Made by a program: the position numbers and the translations under genes. Shown here piece by piece: positions 21,372 through 36,500 of a DNA stretch of 64,000 bases (position 1 is the stretch's first letter; each line of letters begins with the position of its first letter). Source of the DNA: Lingula anatina (taxonomy: Eukaryota > Brachiopoda > Lingulata > Lingulida > Lingulidae); the NCBI RefSeq assembly GCF_001039355.2, contig NW_019775857.1, positions 440,042 to 504,041 of the forward strand. The letters are read 5' to 3'. The notes below the pieces were generated by a model. It saw only the letters and a program-made list of their open reading frames with translations. It was not told the DNA's origin and ran no database searches.

Positions 21372-24300
21372 GACACTGGCACAGGATCGTTGGAGCAGTT
21401 GCCAATTCATGGTGAACTGGCATTCTGCCGGGGCTGTGACACATGCAGAGTGGTGTGTCACACACACACAGCTATGACATACATGTATGACACGACAGGT
21501 CTGTGACCCTACTTGACATCATGCCATATCTGCTGATGTGTTTTGGCGACAAGAGAACATGAACAGAATTGTCATTGTTTCACTTTTTACTGCTTGTTAG
21601 GATTTGTTATTTGTCTTGTAATTTGGCAACAAACTAATTGATAGTGAATTAAATCATGGGGAATATTGTGGGGAAAAAAAAGAATTACTTTGTCTGCCTG
21701 TCTTTTTGTTGGGGTGTGGGGGTGGGGTGGGTGTCTTTCTGTATGTCTGGGGCCTTGACAACTGAGCTGTCATTAAAATGGGCAGTGAGTTGGATTGTAG
21801 AAATGTGTGTTTAGGGGAGGGGGGTGTCATTCAGTTCCATTATAACTGTATTAAAATGAGAAATGAGAATTGATATAAGGATGTTACTATTCAAAGTCCT
21901 GTACCTAAAAACTTGTGTACTAGAACACATTTGCTGCCATTGAAATTACATTTTAATTTAATTAAAATATCAGACATTCTACCATAAGATTTTACTTATG
22001 TTGATATTGCCTGTCACTCTGCCTGTCTGTCTGTCTGTCTGGGGCCTTGTTAACTTAGGTACATGTAAGCTGTTATAAAAATGGGTAATAACTTGGGTTG
22101 TGGCATGTGTGTGTGTATTGGGGAGGGAGGGGGGCATTAAGCTCCATAGTGTCAGACATCTTTTTATACACATTTGGTGCTATTAAAATAAATACGTATA
22201 TTATTATATACCATAAAATATTACTCATCATATTGGTCACAGGTGATAGTATATGACAAGTATTAGCAGTGGCTGTGTCATCTTATACCTGACCACTATC
22301 ATCATTCACGCTGACCTCCTGACATAGCTGTTACAGGGAACGGGCACATCACAACTGCTTAGTGTCATAGTTTGACCCCATAAAATGCAAGATGCTAAGC
22401 CTCGATATCTAGCTATACTAGAAAATAAAAATTGCTGGCACTTTGGGCAACCATAGATGCAACTTACTGATAGTTCTCTTCATTGTTCATAGAGAAATAT
22501 GGATACCAGATACTGGGGCTTATTTATACTTTATGAAAAAATGATGATAACATTTCTGCAAATCAGACATATTTGAGGCTTGATGGAATTTTGCATCAAG
22601 TTATCAGTGACTGCAGATGTGACTTACGGATTGTTTAGAAGGAAATATAGTATGTCATATGGTAATAGAAGGGGGAAGGGGTATATATGGTATTTTTATT
22701 AATAATGAAAAGACCCAGAGCATTAATTTCTACATAACAAACACAGGTTTGAAGTTTTGCATCAAGTTATATACTGTATATATATACAAGCAAGCTGGTA
22801 CATTCCAAGCTTACAATCTGTGCTGCCATCTGTGGTCACATGCTGAGGAATGAAGTTTTGGGTGCAATATATATCTGCTCTTAGCTTTCATATCTCTTAA
22901 ATGTTGACAGATTCTGAAAAATTATATTCTCTATTCACCCTCTCTAGCAAACGAATCCAAATGGACTTTTATTAACCTGTGGTATTAAAAAATGTGGTGT
23001 ATGAAGATGTTTAACAAGTTTATGTACAGAAGCCACTGTCCATGCTTAGTTATGTTCATATAGTAGATTTCTGCCAGCTGTGGTCATACTTAGCAAATAC
23101 TTGCAATTGAAGGAATTACAAATGAATTACAAATATCTTTCATTAAGTAAGATCAAAGTGGTAATACTTAATATTGAGAATTTGAATTAAAAATGTATAA
23201 AATTTGCAGCTAGGATGATTAAGTGAAGCACAAAATATCGAGGAAGAAGTCCATTTATAACAGTTAGGTTTAAGTCTGTTTTAATGACAGCTATTCCATT
23301 ATCAGCATTGAGCAGATGAAAAATGTGCTGCAGATCCGGAAAATGGGCATGCATGAATTAAGGAGGAAAGGGGGGGGGGGTTTGTGCTGACAATTGTAAC
23401 AAATTGCCTCAGTTAATATGCTGAACATGGAATAAGATTTCACATGTTAGAACTCTGTTTTATTCTTGGGATCAGGTGCACATGAGATTTTGCAGACTTA
23501 TGGGAGACATCAAGCATTATTTGCTGTCTATCGTGCTGAAGGGCTAATAAGTGCATTTTAGACATTTCTCAGACAGTTTGCCGTGAAGAGAATCCCTGAC
23601 TTACTAATGATGTATTATGACTGTCTGGTACCTTAGTATGGTCTGCTAACAGCAATACAGTTTGTATTAAAGAGGCAGACCACAAGGGTTTACACAGGCC
23701 AGTGGAAATGTCTGGTTTTGATGAATCAACCGAGTTTTCACTACCCCCTCTGGATAATATACTTCATGCAACTCGTGACGGCTTACTCCTCCGTGCATTG
23801 AATCATTATCAGTTTCTTTTTCTTCAACCAGTTTCAATGATAAATTAAGACTGAAAAAAGGTGTTAAGTGGGTTTTGAATTTTTCTGAACTCCATGTCAA
23901 GACACTTTCTGCTATCCTGTCACCATCACTCCAGTGACATAAAAAGGGATGTTAAATGGGGGGTGTGTGTTGGGGGGGGGGGGGTGAAAGAACTACCTTC
24001 ATGGCTGGAAAAGGTAATATACTGAATCAAAATTTAATTCCCATGATATATCCCATTTTTCAAGTTGGATCAACTAAGCGGGTAAAAAAGGTCCACCATT
24101 TCATAAAAAGACCCTTGTTTTCAAATTGTTGATCAGAGGCCGGAAACTAAGTGAGAAAATGAAAATGAAAGTGCATTGTAAGAACTAACATTGTGTTTGT
24201 TTAGTATATTGATGTCTCACAAGAGAGATTTACATGTAGATGATATGACGCAAATGTCATATGTGTCCTTAGCAGTAACATAATTATGGAATATGTGCAT

Positions 24301-27300
24301 CTTTCACTTTAATGAAACTCCACTCTTAAAATATTGTAATATAAACTGTCATGACGTCATGATGATGCCCGCTGAAACGAGCAGAAAATACAATAAAGTG
24401 AATCTATGGTGCCACAGCTGTGTGGTTTCTCTCAGCTTTCCCACCCTGGAGTTTCTAATGCACTGTCCTGCCAGTGCTCAAAAGGCATCTGCAGATCTGT
24501 CAGCTGATCTGTCACAGTCGTGACGTGACGTGTCACAAAGTAGAGAAAAAACACCCAAAAGCAATGGGAGTCACTAAAAATACTCATAAATTGTGGACTA
24601 GAACATGGAGATCCATTCATACGCAAGCGGTATCAGTGCTGAAGTGATATCAGGCCTGCAGCATTCACAGATACCAGTTTGTGTAGATAAGACCTTCCAC
24701 ACCATGCCTCCACTGATAGTCTTCTTTTATTAGTAAACAGCTTTTAGCGAGATTGGGGTGAACAGGAGGAATAATTACAGCGCTAAATATAGAGAAGAAA
24801 AAACATTTGAAAAAACATCCAGCAGGCTTGTACTTGGAATTTTGAAACAAGTTTTGCTGGCTTGTGGAAGTGCTTGATTTGTCTGTCTGTGTATGGATGT
24901 ACTCCTTCCTTTCTTCCTTTCTTCATTCATTCATTCCTTCTATCATCAGGTTATTTCTTTATTTTATAACAATATAATTGATAAAATGGTGTATGTTTTT
25001 ACAGACAGTGTCCCTTTGAATATTTCAACTGTGAACCTTATCTTGTTAAAGAACTTGATTTATTAACCTTTATCTCTCCAATGGATTGTACACACTGGTG
25101 GAAAGGTTTTTCAACAGTTTACTGAGACGTTATGTGATCTGTAATGTATGTATTGCATGCCACACACCATTTCTATAGTCCCAGGTATCCTAGGTAAAGT
25201 GTAGGCTACAGCTTGACTGGGTAATGATGTCGTAACTGTTGGACCAGGTAATCAACCAGACTGACCACTGTGAAATTGATACATTGTATCAGTCTGGAGA
25301 CTGACCACTGTGTAGTGACTACCAGCTTCTGTATGATTCAAGAGTGTTTTTTTTTTCTTATCCCTCGAGAAGGGTAGGGGCTGGACCCACTGGGCAATTT
25401 AAACCCCTTTGTCCACCCAAAGTTTGAATGGTCACTGGTCACCTCTGTTATCAGCAGACACCTGCTCAAAACAGAGAAGTTTTTCCAGTGACCTATATCT
25501 ATGCATGATTGCTGTGTCTTTCTCACCCCCCCCCCCCCTCACCTCTCCTGGTTTCAGCCTTTACTTATACTGTTGCCTTGTATACTTGAATCTTACTCTC
25601 AGCATATCTTAACTTTCTGTGTGTGTATATAGCACTCCCATAAAAATAATTCATGTCAGAATGTTGGAATGTTGTACTATCACTGTGTCAAGACTGTTAC
25701 ACCACAAAGTAAATAAAATAACCAGGGACAGTACTCGAGTTTTCTAGCTAAATCTTTGAAGTGTTCAGCAGAGATTTATTGCTTAGTTACCTGATCCAGG
25801 TACTGCCTTAATTGCTTAAGTTTACAGTTCTTTAGCAGGCTGGTTTACAAGTCTGATGTAAAAATCTTGTAGGCCATATTTTAACCAGTTGAGAGTAAAA
25901 GAGTCCTTGAAGTATTTACATTATTCTCGAGAATTTTCATATTGACCACTCTCCATATATAAAAAGTGTAAAAACCTTGTTCACCTATGTATGGAAAGGT
26001 ACTTTTTTTTTTGGGGGGGGGGGGGGGCAGAATGGTCATCGTTACTTTGGCTGAAATTGCCATATATAAAAGACTGTTCTTGTAAATAACATTGATTTTA
26101 GCAATATTCAATAAACCATTGAAACAACTGATTTTTTTTTTGCACTTACTAGTACATGAATTACAAACTGCACACTTTAGTTTATTTCTACAAGAAGGCA
26201 AATGGTAGTTATTTAAAAGACTAAGTACTACACTCAGGTAAACATAAGGTAAAGGCGACACATTATCTAGGGTGAAATATAAAAAAACACCATACAGAAA
26301 TATAATTGGATCTCATGACAAAAGTGTTTTAGTCAGCACTACTTCTTCCGCCTTGCCACTTTCATAACTCGTGATTGACGTGATATCAGAATCAATAGAC
26401 TCTATTAGAATTAGGTAGTGGAATAGAGTATATTAAGAGGCAATGTTGAACAATAACATTTAAAAAAGGATCCCAGACTGGGGTAGCGCTAGCAATTTTT
26501 TCACTTAGCCAAATCACCACATTTTTGTCAATTTGTTATCAAAATGATTATAATTTGGCTAAAACATGTCAAATCAAGCCCTTTTTCTTTAGCCAATTTA
26601 CGTAAGTTTTAGCATTTGGCTAAATTGGCGAGTGTTAGCGCTACCCCAGCCAGAGAAAAGTTGCATCTATAAATTTCGGTAATTTAAAAAAATATGTTTG
26701 TGATTTCTTTTTTTTTTTTTTTTTTTTTTTTTTTTGTAATTTTCAGACTAGGTATTTTTGAAAGTGCCTCCTGATTTATTGTATGATTTCAAAAGGAACT
26801 TTGTTGTCATGTAATGTCTGTTTTGTCTCTGACAATGCCAAACTATTAAATTTCATTATATTACACTGGGGATATATTGCCATTCTCTTGTCTAGATTTC
26901 CCAGTAGGCAAAGTTATGGCACCCAGTCTAGGAGACTATTCAGAAAACTTACCTCTGTTATTGAATCCCTGGGTGATGTCAGTAGTGAAAATTCACTTCA
27001 TTTACTCACAGACATAGGGACTTCTAAGTGCAGAATGTTATCAGCTTTGATTAACGAACTTTTTTTCCTAAATTGGAAGTTACTCGTAGATGAGTGGATC
27101 CCCCCAGGCATTTTATGGTCAAAAGGATTGTTATTCCCCCCCCCCCCCCCAACTATGGGCCTGATGTACAGGTATATTATGATTTTGTAATGAAATTTGT
27201 CTCAGCATGGTGTAATGTATTCTCTTATTTGCCATTATGACTGTAGCACAAACTTTCATCTTTGGCATTCTTTTTACAGCGTCAGGGGTGGATCCAGAGC

Positions 27301-30300
27301 TATTTAATGACTGTTTTCCAAATTATCTTTGTTGAGTCATCCTCCAATTTTGATTGTTTTCCAACCGAAAAAGTTAGGTACCTGTCAATGAAAACTAACT
27401 TGAAAATCGGAACATCTTCTGGAAGACCCAGAAGACGGCATATATCCGCCCCTGGGCATGGATCAGATCCAGTCCTTCAGTGTAAACTTTCCTAGGGCTA
27501 TCTGGTCTAGACACAGCATAATAAAGACTATAACTAGTCAGATCAATTGATGTCTGGTGGAGAAATAAAGGCAGATGGGCACAAATTATCAGAGTAATGT
27601 AATAATAGAGTGTCGACTTGGGTTCTGTAAGCAGACTGCTGAATCCCAGGAGCTTTATGTGGTTCTTTTGATTCAGTAATTTAGGGAACTTGGACTCATG
27701 CTTAGTATTACTGATTTTTTTCATTTATTTCAAAGCCGAGATGTGACACTGATTCAATTGTGATTCAATTTAAATTCATTTTTGGGGATTTCATGGGACC
27801 AGATTTGGTTTAACTGAAGGGAATATGAAATCGAAAATATCTTACAACCTTAGAAAGGTCTAAAAATGTACAAAGCACAGTGTATATAGATCAGTAATCC
27901 TGGGCGTGTTCATAGCTGATTATTTATACAAATACATCTTGATATAGCTCTCTGGCAGATAATTCCCTTTTTCTTCACAGAGTGCAGTAGACTAAATAAA
28001 GAGATGTTGTATGGAAGTTTGAAAATGATTCCACAACAAAGATAGTTACAGTTTGACGTTGCCCCTTTCATCTTGAACCCTGTCACCATCATTAGAAATC
28101 TACGGAAGTAATTTATTGAAAGAGACTTTTGAAGTCAGAATACCCATTTATGGCAAACCTCTCACTTACTAGTACGTAAATGATGTTATATTTGGACATA
28201 CTGATTTACATGTCTTGATTCAGGGGCATTCCATTCAGATGATTTTATTAGGGAGGACATCAGCACAGGTGGGAGGATAATGGGACAGCCTGGATTATTT
28301 ACAGCGCTGTATAGCTACTGAATGTTTGTGCATACTTTGGTTTATGTCTCATGGTAGCCGCAAGGTGACGTGAGACATTGTTGATTCATGTAAAAATGGT
28401 ACATGTAATTTCCTTTCTTTTTTTTTTTTTAATACATTATTGGTTTTATAGCTACAGGGATGATACTCGAAAATTTACACCAGTATTTTCTCTGCCCTTA
28501 GACTCTCTCATCATTCTTTTCTTCCTCTCTCTCTCTCTTTCTGTCTCTCTCCTGCATATTGGCATTTAAAAACAATTACTAGTACTAGGATGCTTGTGCT
28601 ATATACTTTGCGGATTTACAATTAAACATAAGATTATAATATAAACTCAAATAATGTATTCACATTAATCATCATTCCAGTATTGCTGACAATTTTTATC
28701 CACACTGACTTAAGAGATCTAATATAGTGATAAAAATAGCAGTCATTTCAGCACCTGACTTTAGTTTGCAAGGGTTTCTAAATTCTATTAGTTTTTTTCT
28801 TGCTTGGGTGTAATTAAGCATCTGCCAACTACCTTTCTCTTCCTCTCTGTCAGTAAAGTAAAATAAATGTCTCTGAATGGATGGAAGCGTAAGTTGGTTT
28901 ATGAATTCAGTAACCTGGTAATACACTTGAGCATGTGCAAACTGTATGAATTCTAACAGTCCTAATAGCACAATTTTGCTGCACGTTTCAGTATATTCTA
29001 GGGGAAGTCTGTAAAAAGTCTACAAGTTATCTATCTTTGATCTTCTATCGGGTAGGTTTGTAAAAGAAGGATCCTCAGGGCCCAATGGAAGCCGTCTTCT
29101 GGAAGACTGTTAAAATTTTTCAAGTTTACATTCACAGGCATCTAATATTTGCTGTGAGAAGAGGGTCAAAAATGGAGAATGGATCAACAAAGATGATTTA
29201 GAAAACTGTCAGAAAATATCTCTGGGCCTGTCCGTGATTCTACATACTAGTATATCTATATCATTGATTTTCTAGGTTTGAAAAAGGCAGATTCTACACA
29301 TACATTGGTGAAGTGGTGGTGTCAGTCAACCCGTATCGTCCACTTAACATCTACGGCCAGGACTATGTGGAGCAGTACCAAGGAAGAGAAATCTACGAGC
29401 GGCCGCCGCACATTTTTGCAATTGCTGATGCTGCCTATAAAGTAATGAAGAGGAAGTCACGGGATACTTGCATTGTGATTTCAGGTAAGAAAAATGATCC
29501 ATTTTATGTGCTTTTTTGTGCATTAATTTTTGTGAATTTGATTAGACCCATTACATATATTACATGTCTAGTCATCATTGATTCAGAATCTGTCTATTCA
29601 CTGACAAAAATGTCAGAGGTTGCCAAGCATCAAGAGTTCATAATAAGCCCAGTGAAAAAATGCTTCTTAATGACATTTGAGCAAGATGTTTGAATAGATT
29701 AAAAATCAAAAATTCTTATTAAAAGTGTTGCTCCACTTGTCATTGTTTTGAGTTGAATTGATAGCCAAGACAATATTTGTACTTGATAAATGACAAATTT
29801 ATGTAATTATCTAAGAGCATTATATTGAAGGCAACACATTCATTCAATTCATTTTGAGCAAAACTATGGAGGCACCATTTCAAATAATAACATGTTAGTT
29901 TTTGTAGATCCTTTCTGTGTGAAAGGGCCATTTGATATTTCAGAATGACTTGTAGATGTGTCAGTAGATATTGTGGTCTGTGGATCAATGGGTTGTTAAT
30001 GATCCCTTAAAGTTAAAGACAGGATTTTGTCCTCATATGGGGCATTCCACGGCATTTGTGTCTAGGATAAAAGATGTTCAAATGTATAAAAATCAACCAG
30101 AAGTAACATTTTCTGAAAAAAAGGGGACTTCAGGGCTTAGGAATTTATAAAAGATTATGCTATGAATTGCCAGTTGATGATTTCATAGAGTGTTTATTTG
30201 AAAAATGTGAAAAATTTCATTGCAGGTGGAATTCTTTATTTTTTGCATATAACACTTAAAATAAATTTTAGCAGTTTTGTTTCTCAGTTGTGAGAGAGTT

Positions 30301-30468
30301 AGGCTTTAAAATGATAAGTCTTGAATGTTATTTATAGTAATACATTTTTTTTCTTTTCCCCAAAGGTGAGAGTGGTGCTGGTAAAACTGAAGCCTCTAAA
30401 ATCATAATGAGGTATATAGCAGCCATAACAGGAGTAAGTGGACAGAAGGAGGTCAACAGGTGAGTAGT

Positions 30469-30511
<43 letters not shown>

Positions 30512-33461
30512 GTGAGAGAGAGGATGAGGCATAAAGAGAGAGGTGGGAGTGAGAGAGAACACTATTTGCAACCCACAAAATATTTAACATATTGACCAAA
30601 AGGAAGCTCTCACTCACTTTGAACACACCTCATCACATGAACTAAGAAAAGTAATCACACAGAGTTACCACAATTACATCATGTGCATCATATAATGGAA
30701 AAACAATGTGTAGGCAAATCGGCAACAGTGAGAGAGAGAAAGAGGGGAGGGGTGAGAGAGAGAGAAAGGGGAGGGGTTGGGTGAGATAGGAGAATTAAGT
30801 AAAAAGACAGGGATGAGAAAGAGGAGTTTTAGAGAAACAGACAGAGCAGATAGAGGTATGTGAGGGTTTAAGAGTTCAAGAAGAGAAAGACAGAGGAGAG
30901 GAAGAGAACAGGGAGGGGGATCTCTATTTCATGATTTCCTCAATCACTTTTAGTGATGAGTATTCCAATTTTATCTTCAGGGTCAAAGACGTCTTGATCA
31001 AGTCCAATGCAATCTTGGAAGCTTTTGGAAATGCCAAGACCAACCGTAATGATAACTCCAGTCGCTTTGGCAAATATATGGACATCAACTTTGACTTCAA
31101 GGGGGACCCAATCGGAGGCCATATTAATAATTACTTACTAGAAAAAGTGAGTGTGGAGCTATCAGTTGGTGATTTGATACAAAAGACAAATGAAAAGAAT
31201 AAATGGTTATTGATCACAAAATCAGTTTCATCTCATTTTAGTTTATGCTTGGTTCCATTTTGTTTTCTATCTTAATAGATTAAAATTGTTCGCAAATTGC
31301 TTGATCTGAAAACTTCTATCATTTATGGATTCTGTTTGATTTGGTTAAAGATAAACTATCTCTGACATTTGGTGTGCAATGAAATCTGTGTTTTCTACTT
31401 TTTCAGTCAAGAGTGGTGTACCAACAAAAAGGAGAGAGGAACTTCCACTCATTTTATCAGGTAGGTCTGCCTGTATTCCTATACTGAGCCTTTACACAAT
31501 GACAATCTTACAGAGAGACAGTTAGCCTAGAAAAAAGTTTATCTAATAAACTAAATTCATATGTCATCCTAAAGTATTTTTCCTCTCAGCAACGTCTTTT
31601 ACTTTCCACGAACAATCATATTGTCTCAAGAAAAAGTGTGAGAGCAAAAAAACTAGCATGCATCTAATCTAAACTCTCCTTTTAAGTAAGTTGATAAGAA
31701 ATCAAAGTAACAGAATGTGATACAGATATATGGAATAGAGGGAATGTGGTGTCAAGGAGGAAAAGACCTGCTATAATTACTTTAATATGTTACGTGATCA
31801 AAATAAGTTTTCATGTTGGGTTGGATGCGGCATTAATCGGTCAACTGTCCATCTGTCTTTTGGACTCACTATTTCAATTTTTGACAGCCACTTTTATTGT
31901 ATGGAATGATTATTCTTATACAGTATGTTGACAGACCAACTTGGAAAGAAAAATTTGGACTCTACCTCATAATCCTGGCTAAATCTCTGGTTGAACGATT
32001 TTGATTTCAGAAAAATTTTTGCCAGGAGTCATGCCAGTACGGCAACTAGATGTTAAGTTTTAATTATGACTTTTAATATAATATAATTTAATGTATTAAT
32101 ATCTTGTTCTCTTTAGCTTCTATCAGGTGCAGCAGAAGAAAAACTAGCAGAGCTGAAGTTAAAGAGAGATCCCACTCTGTACCACTACACACGCCAGGGA
32201 GACTCACACAAGGTGAGATGATATATAAAACATATCAATTATATCTTTTTGGTAATATTTTAATATTTTGATAGAGTAATAGATTGATGAAGATATCATG
32301 TAATTAGAATGTTATTGTGCCTTTCAGACAATTTTATATTGCATTAAATGTTCTCTTATATTTTAAAAGATGGTAGAAAACAGAAATTGTTTCAAAAAAG
32401 ACTTAACATGATTTTTTACCTTTAATGTATGACATTTCGACCCTTCATCAAAGGGCCTTGATTATCTGACTGACTCACAGATAAACATACATCTCTAAAG
32501 AAATAAATAAAACTGTTTAGTAACAACAAATTATATTGTATATACCAGGTGTCTTCCATCAATGACAGAAATGACTATAGATCAGTACAGGATGCCATGA
32601 AAGCTACAGGGTTCTCATACAAAGATGCTGAGACGTTGTGGAAAATAGTTGGTGCTGTGATACACTTGGTAAGTTTAATTTGGACTTCTGATTTACTCTC
32701 ACATTGGATCAAACCTTAGTTGAAGCAACTGGATAAATCAGAACTTTCATTTTGATATTTAGATTTTTTTAAAATGCTAGTATATTGAAATGGAAGTAAT
32801 GTGTTAAGTTTAACTCTATAGTGTAGTGGAAGTTTTCTGTGTACACTAATCCCATGTAGAGAGTAAAATGAGGCCAAAAATATGAATGAAGAAAACTGAG
32901 GGTGCTGTAATTCTGAAATTGGTCTGATCATGTTTTTTTTGTTCCTCTTTTTAGTGCCATTCCATAAGATGAAATATTGATCAGAATTTCTTGAGATATT
33001 TGCCAATTTTAATCCATTCCTATAAAACCATATTTTGTTTTAATTTCAATTGCCTGTAAATGATAATCCCAGCTTATTTTCATTCACAACCTGTTTATCT
33101 GTACTCAGGGTGAGGTGAAATACCACACGGAAGATGACCAAGTGGTGGTGGAGAACCCCGACCAGCTGACCACGATAGCCAAGTTGTTGGCCATAGACAG
33201 AGACATGCTGGAAAAGGCACTGTGTTTCCGCGTGGTGGCTGCAGCAGGAGAGGTCATGGAGAAAGGTCACACGGCGGCAGAAGCAGTGTATGCCAGGGAC
33301 GCATTTGCTAAGGTGCATAGAATTTTTTTTTTTTGTATTGATATATTACCTAATATTGTTCGCCATTGTTGAGTTGAGTAGTTATACAATGTAAGTAATA
33401 ACAAATAAGTTTGAAAAATTCTTATTTTTGTTTCTCAGCCTTTTAAATGCAGTTGCTGTTT

Positions 33462-33516
<55 letters not shown>

Positions 33517-36500
33517 TTTTGAATTTCTACTCCTCAATTTATTTATATATTTGCTTATTTTTGATGAATTGTAAATTAAGTCTGTGTTTATTGACTTTAC
33601 AGAATTCAAAACTAATGTCATTACATATGGTTGAAGTGATTGAAAGCCTCCATTGCTTTTTATTGATCTTTTGATAGTAGTATTTTTATGTTAATTTTAT
33701 ATATCTGTTTTTTCCCAAACTCCAGGCAATGTATGATCACATGTTCACTTGGATTGTGGGAAGGATAAATGAAGCAATCGAAGTGAAACGCGATGTTGTC
33801 CAACATGGTCGCAACACTGTCATTGGGGTACTTGACATTTATGGATTTGAAATCTTTGACAACAACAGGTGAGATGTGAGATATATTATTTCCAAGTGAA
33901 ATTTAGATTTGCTTGATGTTGAATAGTTGAGGTATCAGTTGTACTTATTATATATTGTGTGCATTTTTTGTTTGGTAAATATGATTTAAGATGCCTGACA
34001 AATATATTACCAACAGTAACAGAATAGCACATCTCTCTCACCTGAATTTTTTTTTAATGAAAATCAATCATCATTAAATATGTCAAATTTAATTTAATTG
34101 ACTTTTGAATTTTTTTTTTAAATTTATTTTTAAATAGAGTTTTCTGATTTTCAAAATGACATGACAGGGTGGCAGTCCGTGTTCAAGTTTTTTCAGGTAA
34201 ACAAATTTTATCTTTTTGAACTATGAAGCATATCTGGTACATATATAATCTATGAATTTGTTCTGTTCCAGTTTTGAGCAGTTCTGTATCAACTACTGCA
34301 ATGAAAAGCTACAGCAATTGTTCATAGAGCTGGTGCTAAAACAAGAACAAGACGAATACATGAGGGAAGGCATAGAGTGGCAACACGTGAGTACACTATG
34401 GACATATACCTGCATGTGCACGCAAGCATGTGGTGTGCACGCGCACACACACACACACACACACACACCTTATAAGCTAAAGCAAAAATGCATGTAAAAC
34501 AAAATTCTTTGATCTATCAGACTGATTTTGGTCTAATTATATGTTTTTGTTTTCTTAAAAATTATTTTTAAATGTCTACAAACTCAGCTCAAGTGTATGT
34601 ATGTGGCATAGGTACAGCTATGAAATTGATAGTAGTAATTTTTTTCGATAAATCATGAGCTTTATCAAGAAAAAATGAAATCATTATTGTTTCAGCATTT
34701 AAACATTAAAAAAATGTCTATTTCTAGGTGGAATACTTCAACAACGAGGTAATCTGCCACCTGGTGGAGAAACCACATAAAGGGATCATGGCTATCTTAG
34801 ATGAGGCTTGTCTCAATGTCGGGAAGGTCACAGATGTGGTACGTACAGTGGCTCAGTTGAGGCTTTTGAAAACTGTGTGGATAATTTAGATCATATTATA
34901 TGTCATGTGAACATATTTCCTATTGTAAATCTTATTCTGGGATGCATAAGTTTTGGGATCATTTAGATATTTCTTTTTTCAAAATCAGAACAGTCATTGA
35001 AATAAATAGTTTATTCAACTAGAAAATATCTTGCAAAAAAAAAATTAAATTTAAATTAAAATGAAACATTTATAAAAAAGAGGGGAATAGAAATGAAAAA
35101 AAAAAAGGTTGTGCTGAATGTAAAGGGTGAATGCAGAAGCTGATAGCTCTGTAGAGATCTTTATGTACAATGTATGGCATGATAACAAAACTTATCTGCT
35201 GACAGAGCAGGAAAAACCTAACAATAAGTAATAAGAAACTGATGACTTGCATTCCAGATGTTTCTCCATGCCATGGACCAGAAGCTTTCTGACCACAAAC
35301 ACTACACTAGCCGCAGGGTAAGGGGAAATCTGCAAACATTTAAAGTCAAGAAATCCTGGAAAGAACTATATGTTTAATAACATTCATCATTTGAACTTTT
35401 AGCCAAAATTCTTGTCAGTATATTTCATTGATTGAGAAAATTTTGAAGTTTATTTGGCATGTATTCAATTTATGAAGGTTGTTGCCTAACTTTAAGACCA
35501 AGCCTGTCACAGTAAGGCAGCAACTTTCTCCTTGTAAGTGTACCTCGATGGCTTTTCAAGATATTTTTTTCCAAGTTCAATGTCAAGAAATTAAGATTTT
35601 ATAAAAACACCTCTTAATATTCTTAGAGACCATAATATATAATGTACATAATGCCCATAATTCAAAACTTGATTCCATTAATTAGGGACGCCTTTGGTTT
35701 ATTAGGTTTTTTAATTTTAAACCTTGTAATGGAAGTTCTTATAAATGCCACATAATATTTCATGGCCATATAAAATTACTTGACAAATAAGGTAATTTTG
35801 CAGTTGAATTGCTTAAAACTTAAACAATTTGTTGTTAAATTCTAGCTGGAACCTGCTGACAAAACTCTAGAACATGACCGAGACTTCCGAGTAAAGCATT
35901 ACGCTGGAGACGTGATGTACTCTGTCATTGGCTTCATCGACAAAAACAAAGACATGTTGTTTCAGGACTTCAAGAGACTGTTGTATGGAAGGTGAGTGGA
36001 GTTTTCATATAGATAGGTGAAGAGGCTGAGGTGACCCCTCTTATTCCCAGCCTACCACCATCCCCGGTGCTTGATGGGGTGTGAGACTAAGACCCCATTC
36101 CTATACTGAGATCCATCTCTGAGGGGTTTCTCTCTAGATTACTTTCAGCTTAAGTGGCTTAGATGTCTGGCACGTCTACTGAAACTGCTAAATGATATTA
36201 CCACCTGAAAGCTTCAGTAGTCGTGCCAGACATCAGAGCTGCTTAAGCTGAAAGCAATTTAGCGAGAAACCCCTCAGAGATGGATCAAACCTATAAGATC
36301 AATCTAGGTATAGGAATGGGGTCTTATTCATGGACCAAATAAAAACACTACCTCAAAGTATTAACACAGGAACAGATACTCAGGACTAAAGAAAATGCTA
36401 AAACCTGTTAGAGAGTTTTTGGTCATAGCCTTTTGCCTTGATCACTCTGTTGTATGATGCTGATGGCAGCTTTCATGATTGGGACTGGAAGAATTCTGCC

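Larger units (their letters stand above)
17314..29275 (+). other. MYO1D intron 1 (12 kb)
   Basis: No exon of any other gene was recognised on either strand. The intron contains simple repeats (CA at 19578-19611, G run at 20298-20318, AT at 21295-21368, T run at 26707-26735) and three MITEs (26478-26649, 27283-27454, 29076-29236). First introns of this length often carry enhancers, but I see no specific element. Confidence 0.8.

Noticed and set aside
21232-21465. Tyr/Ile repeat open stretch
   Set aside because: Translation of an AT microsatellite.
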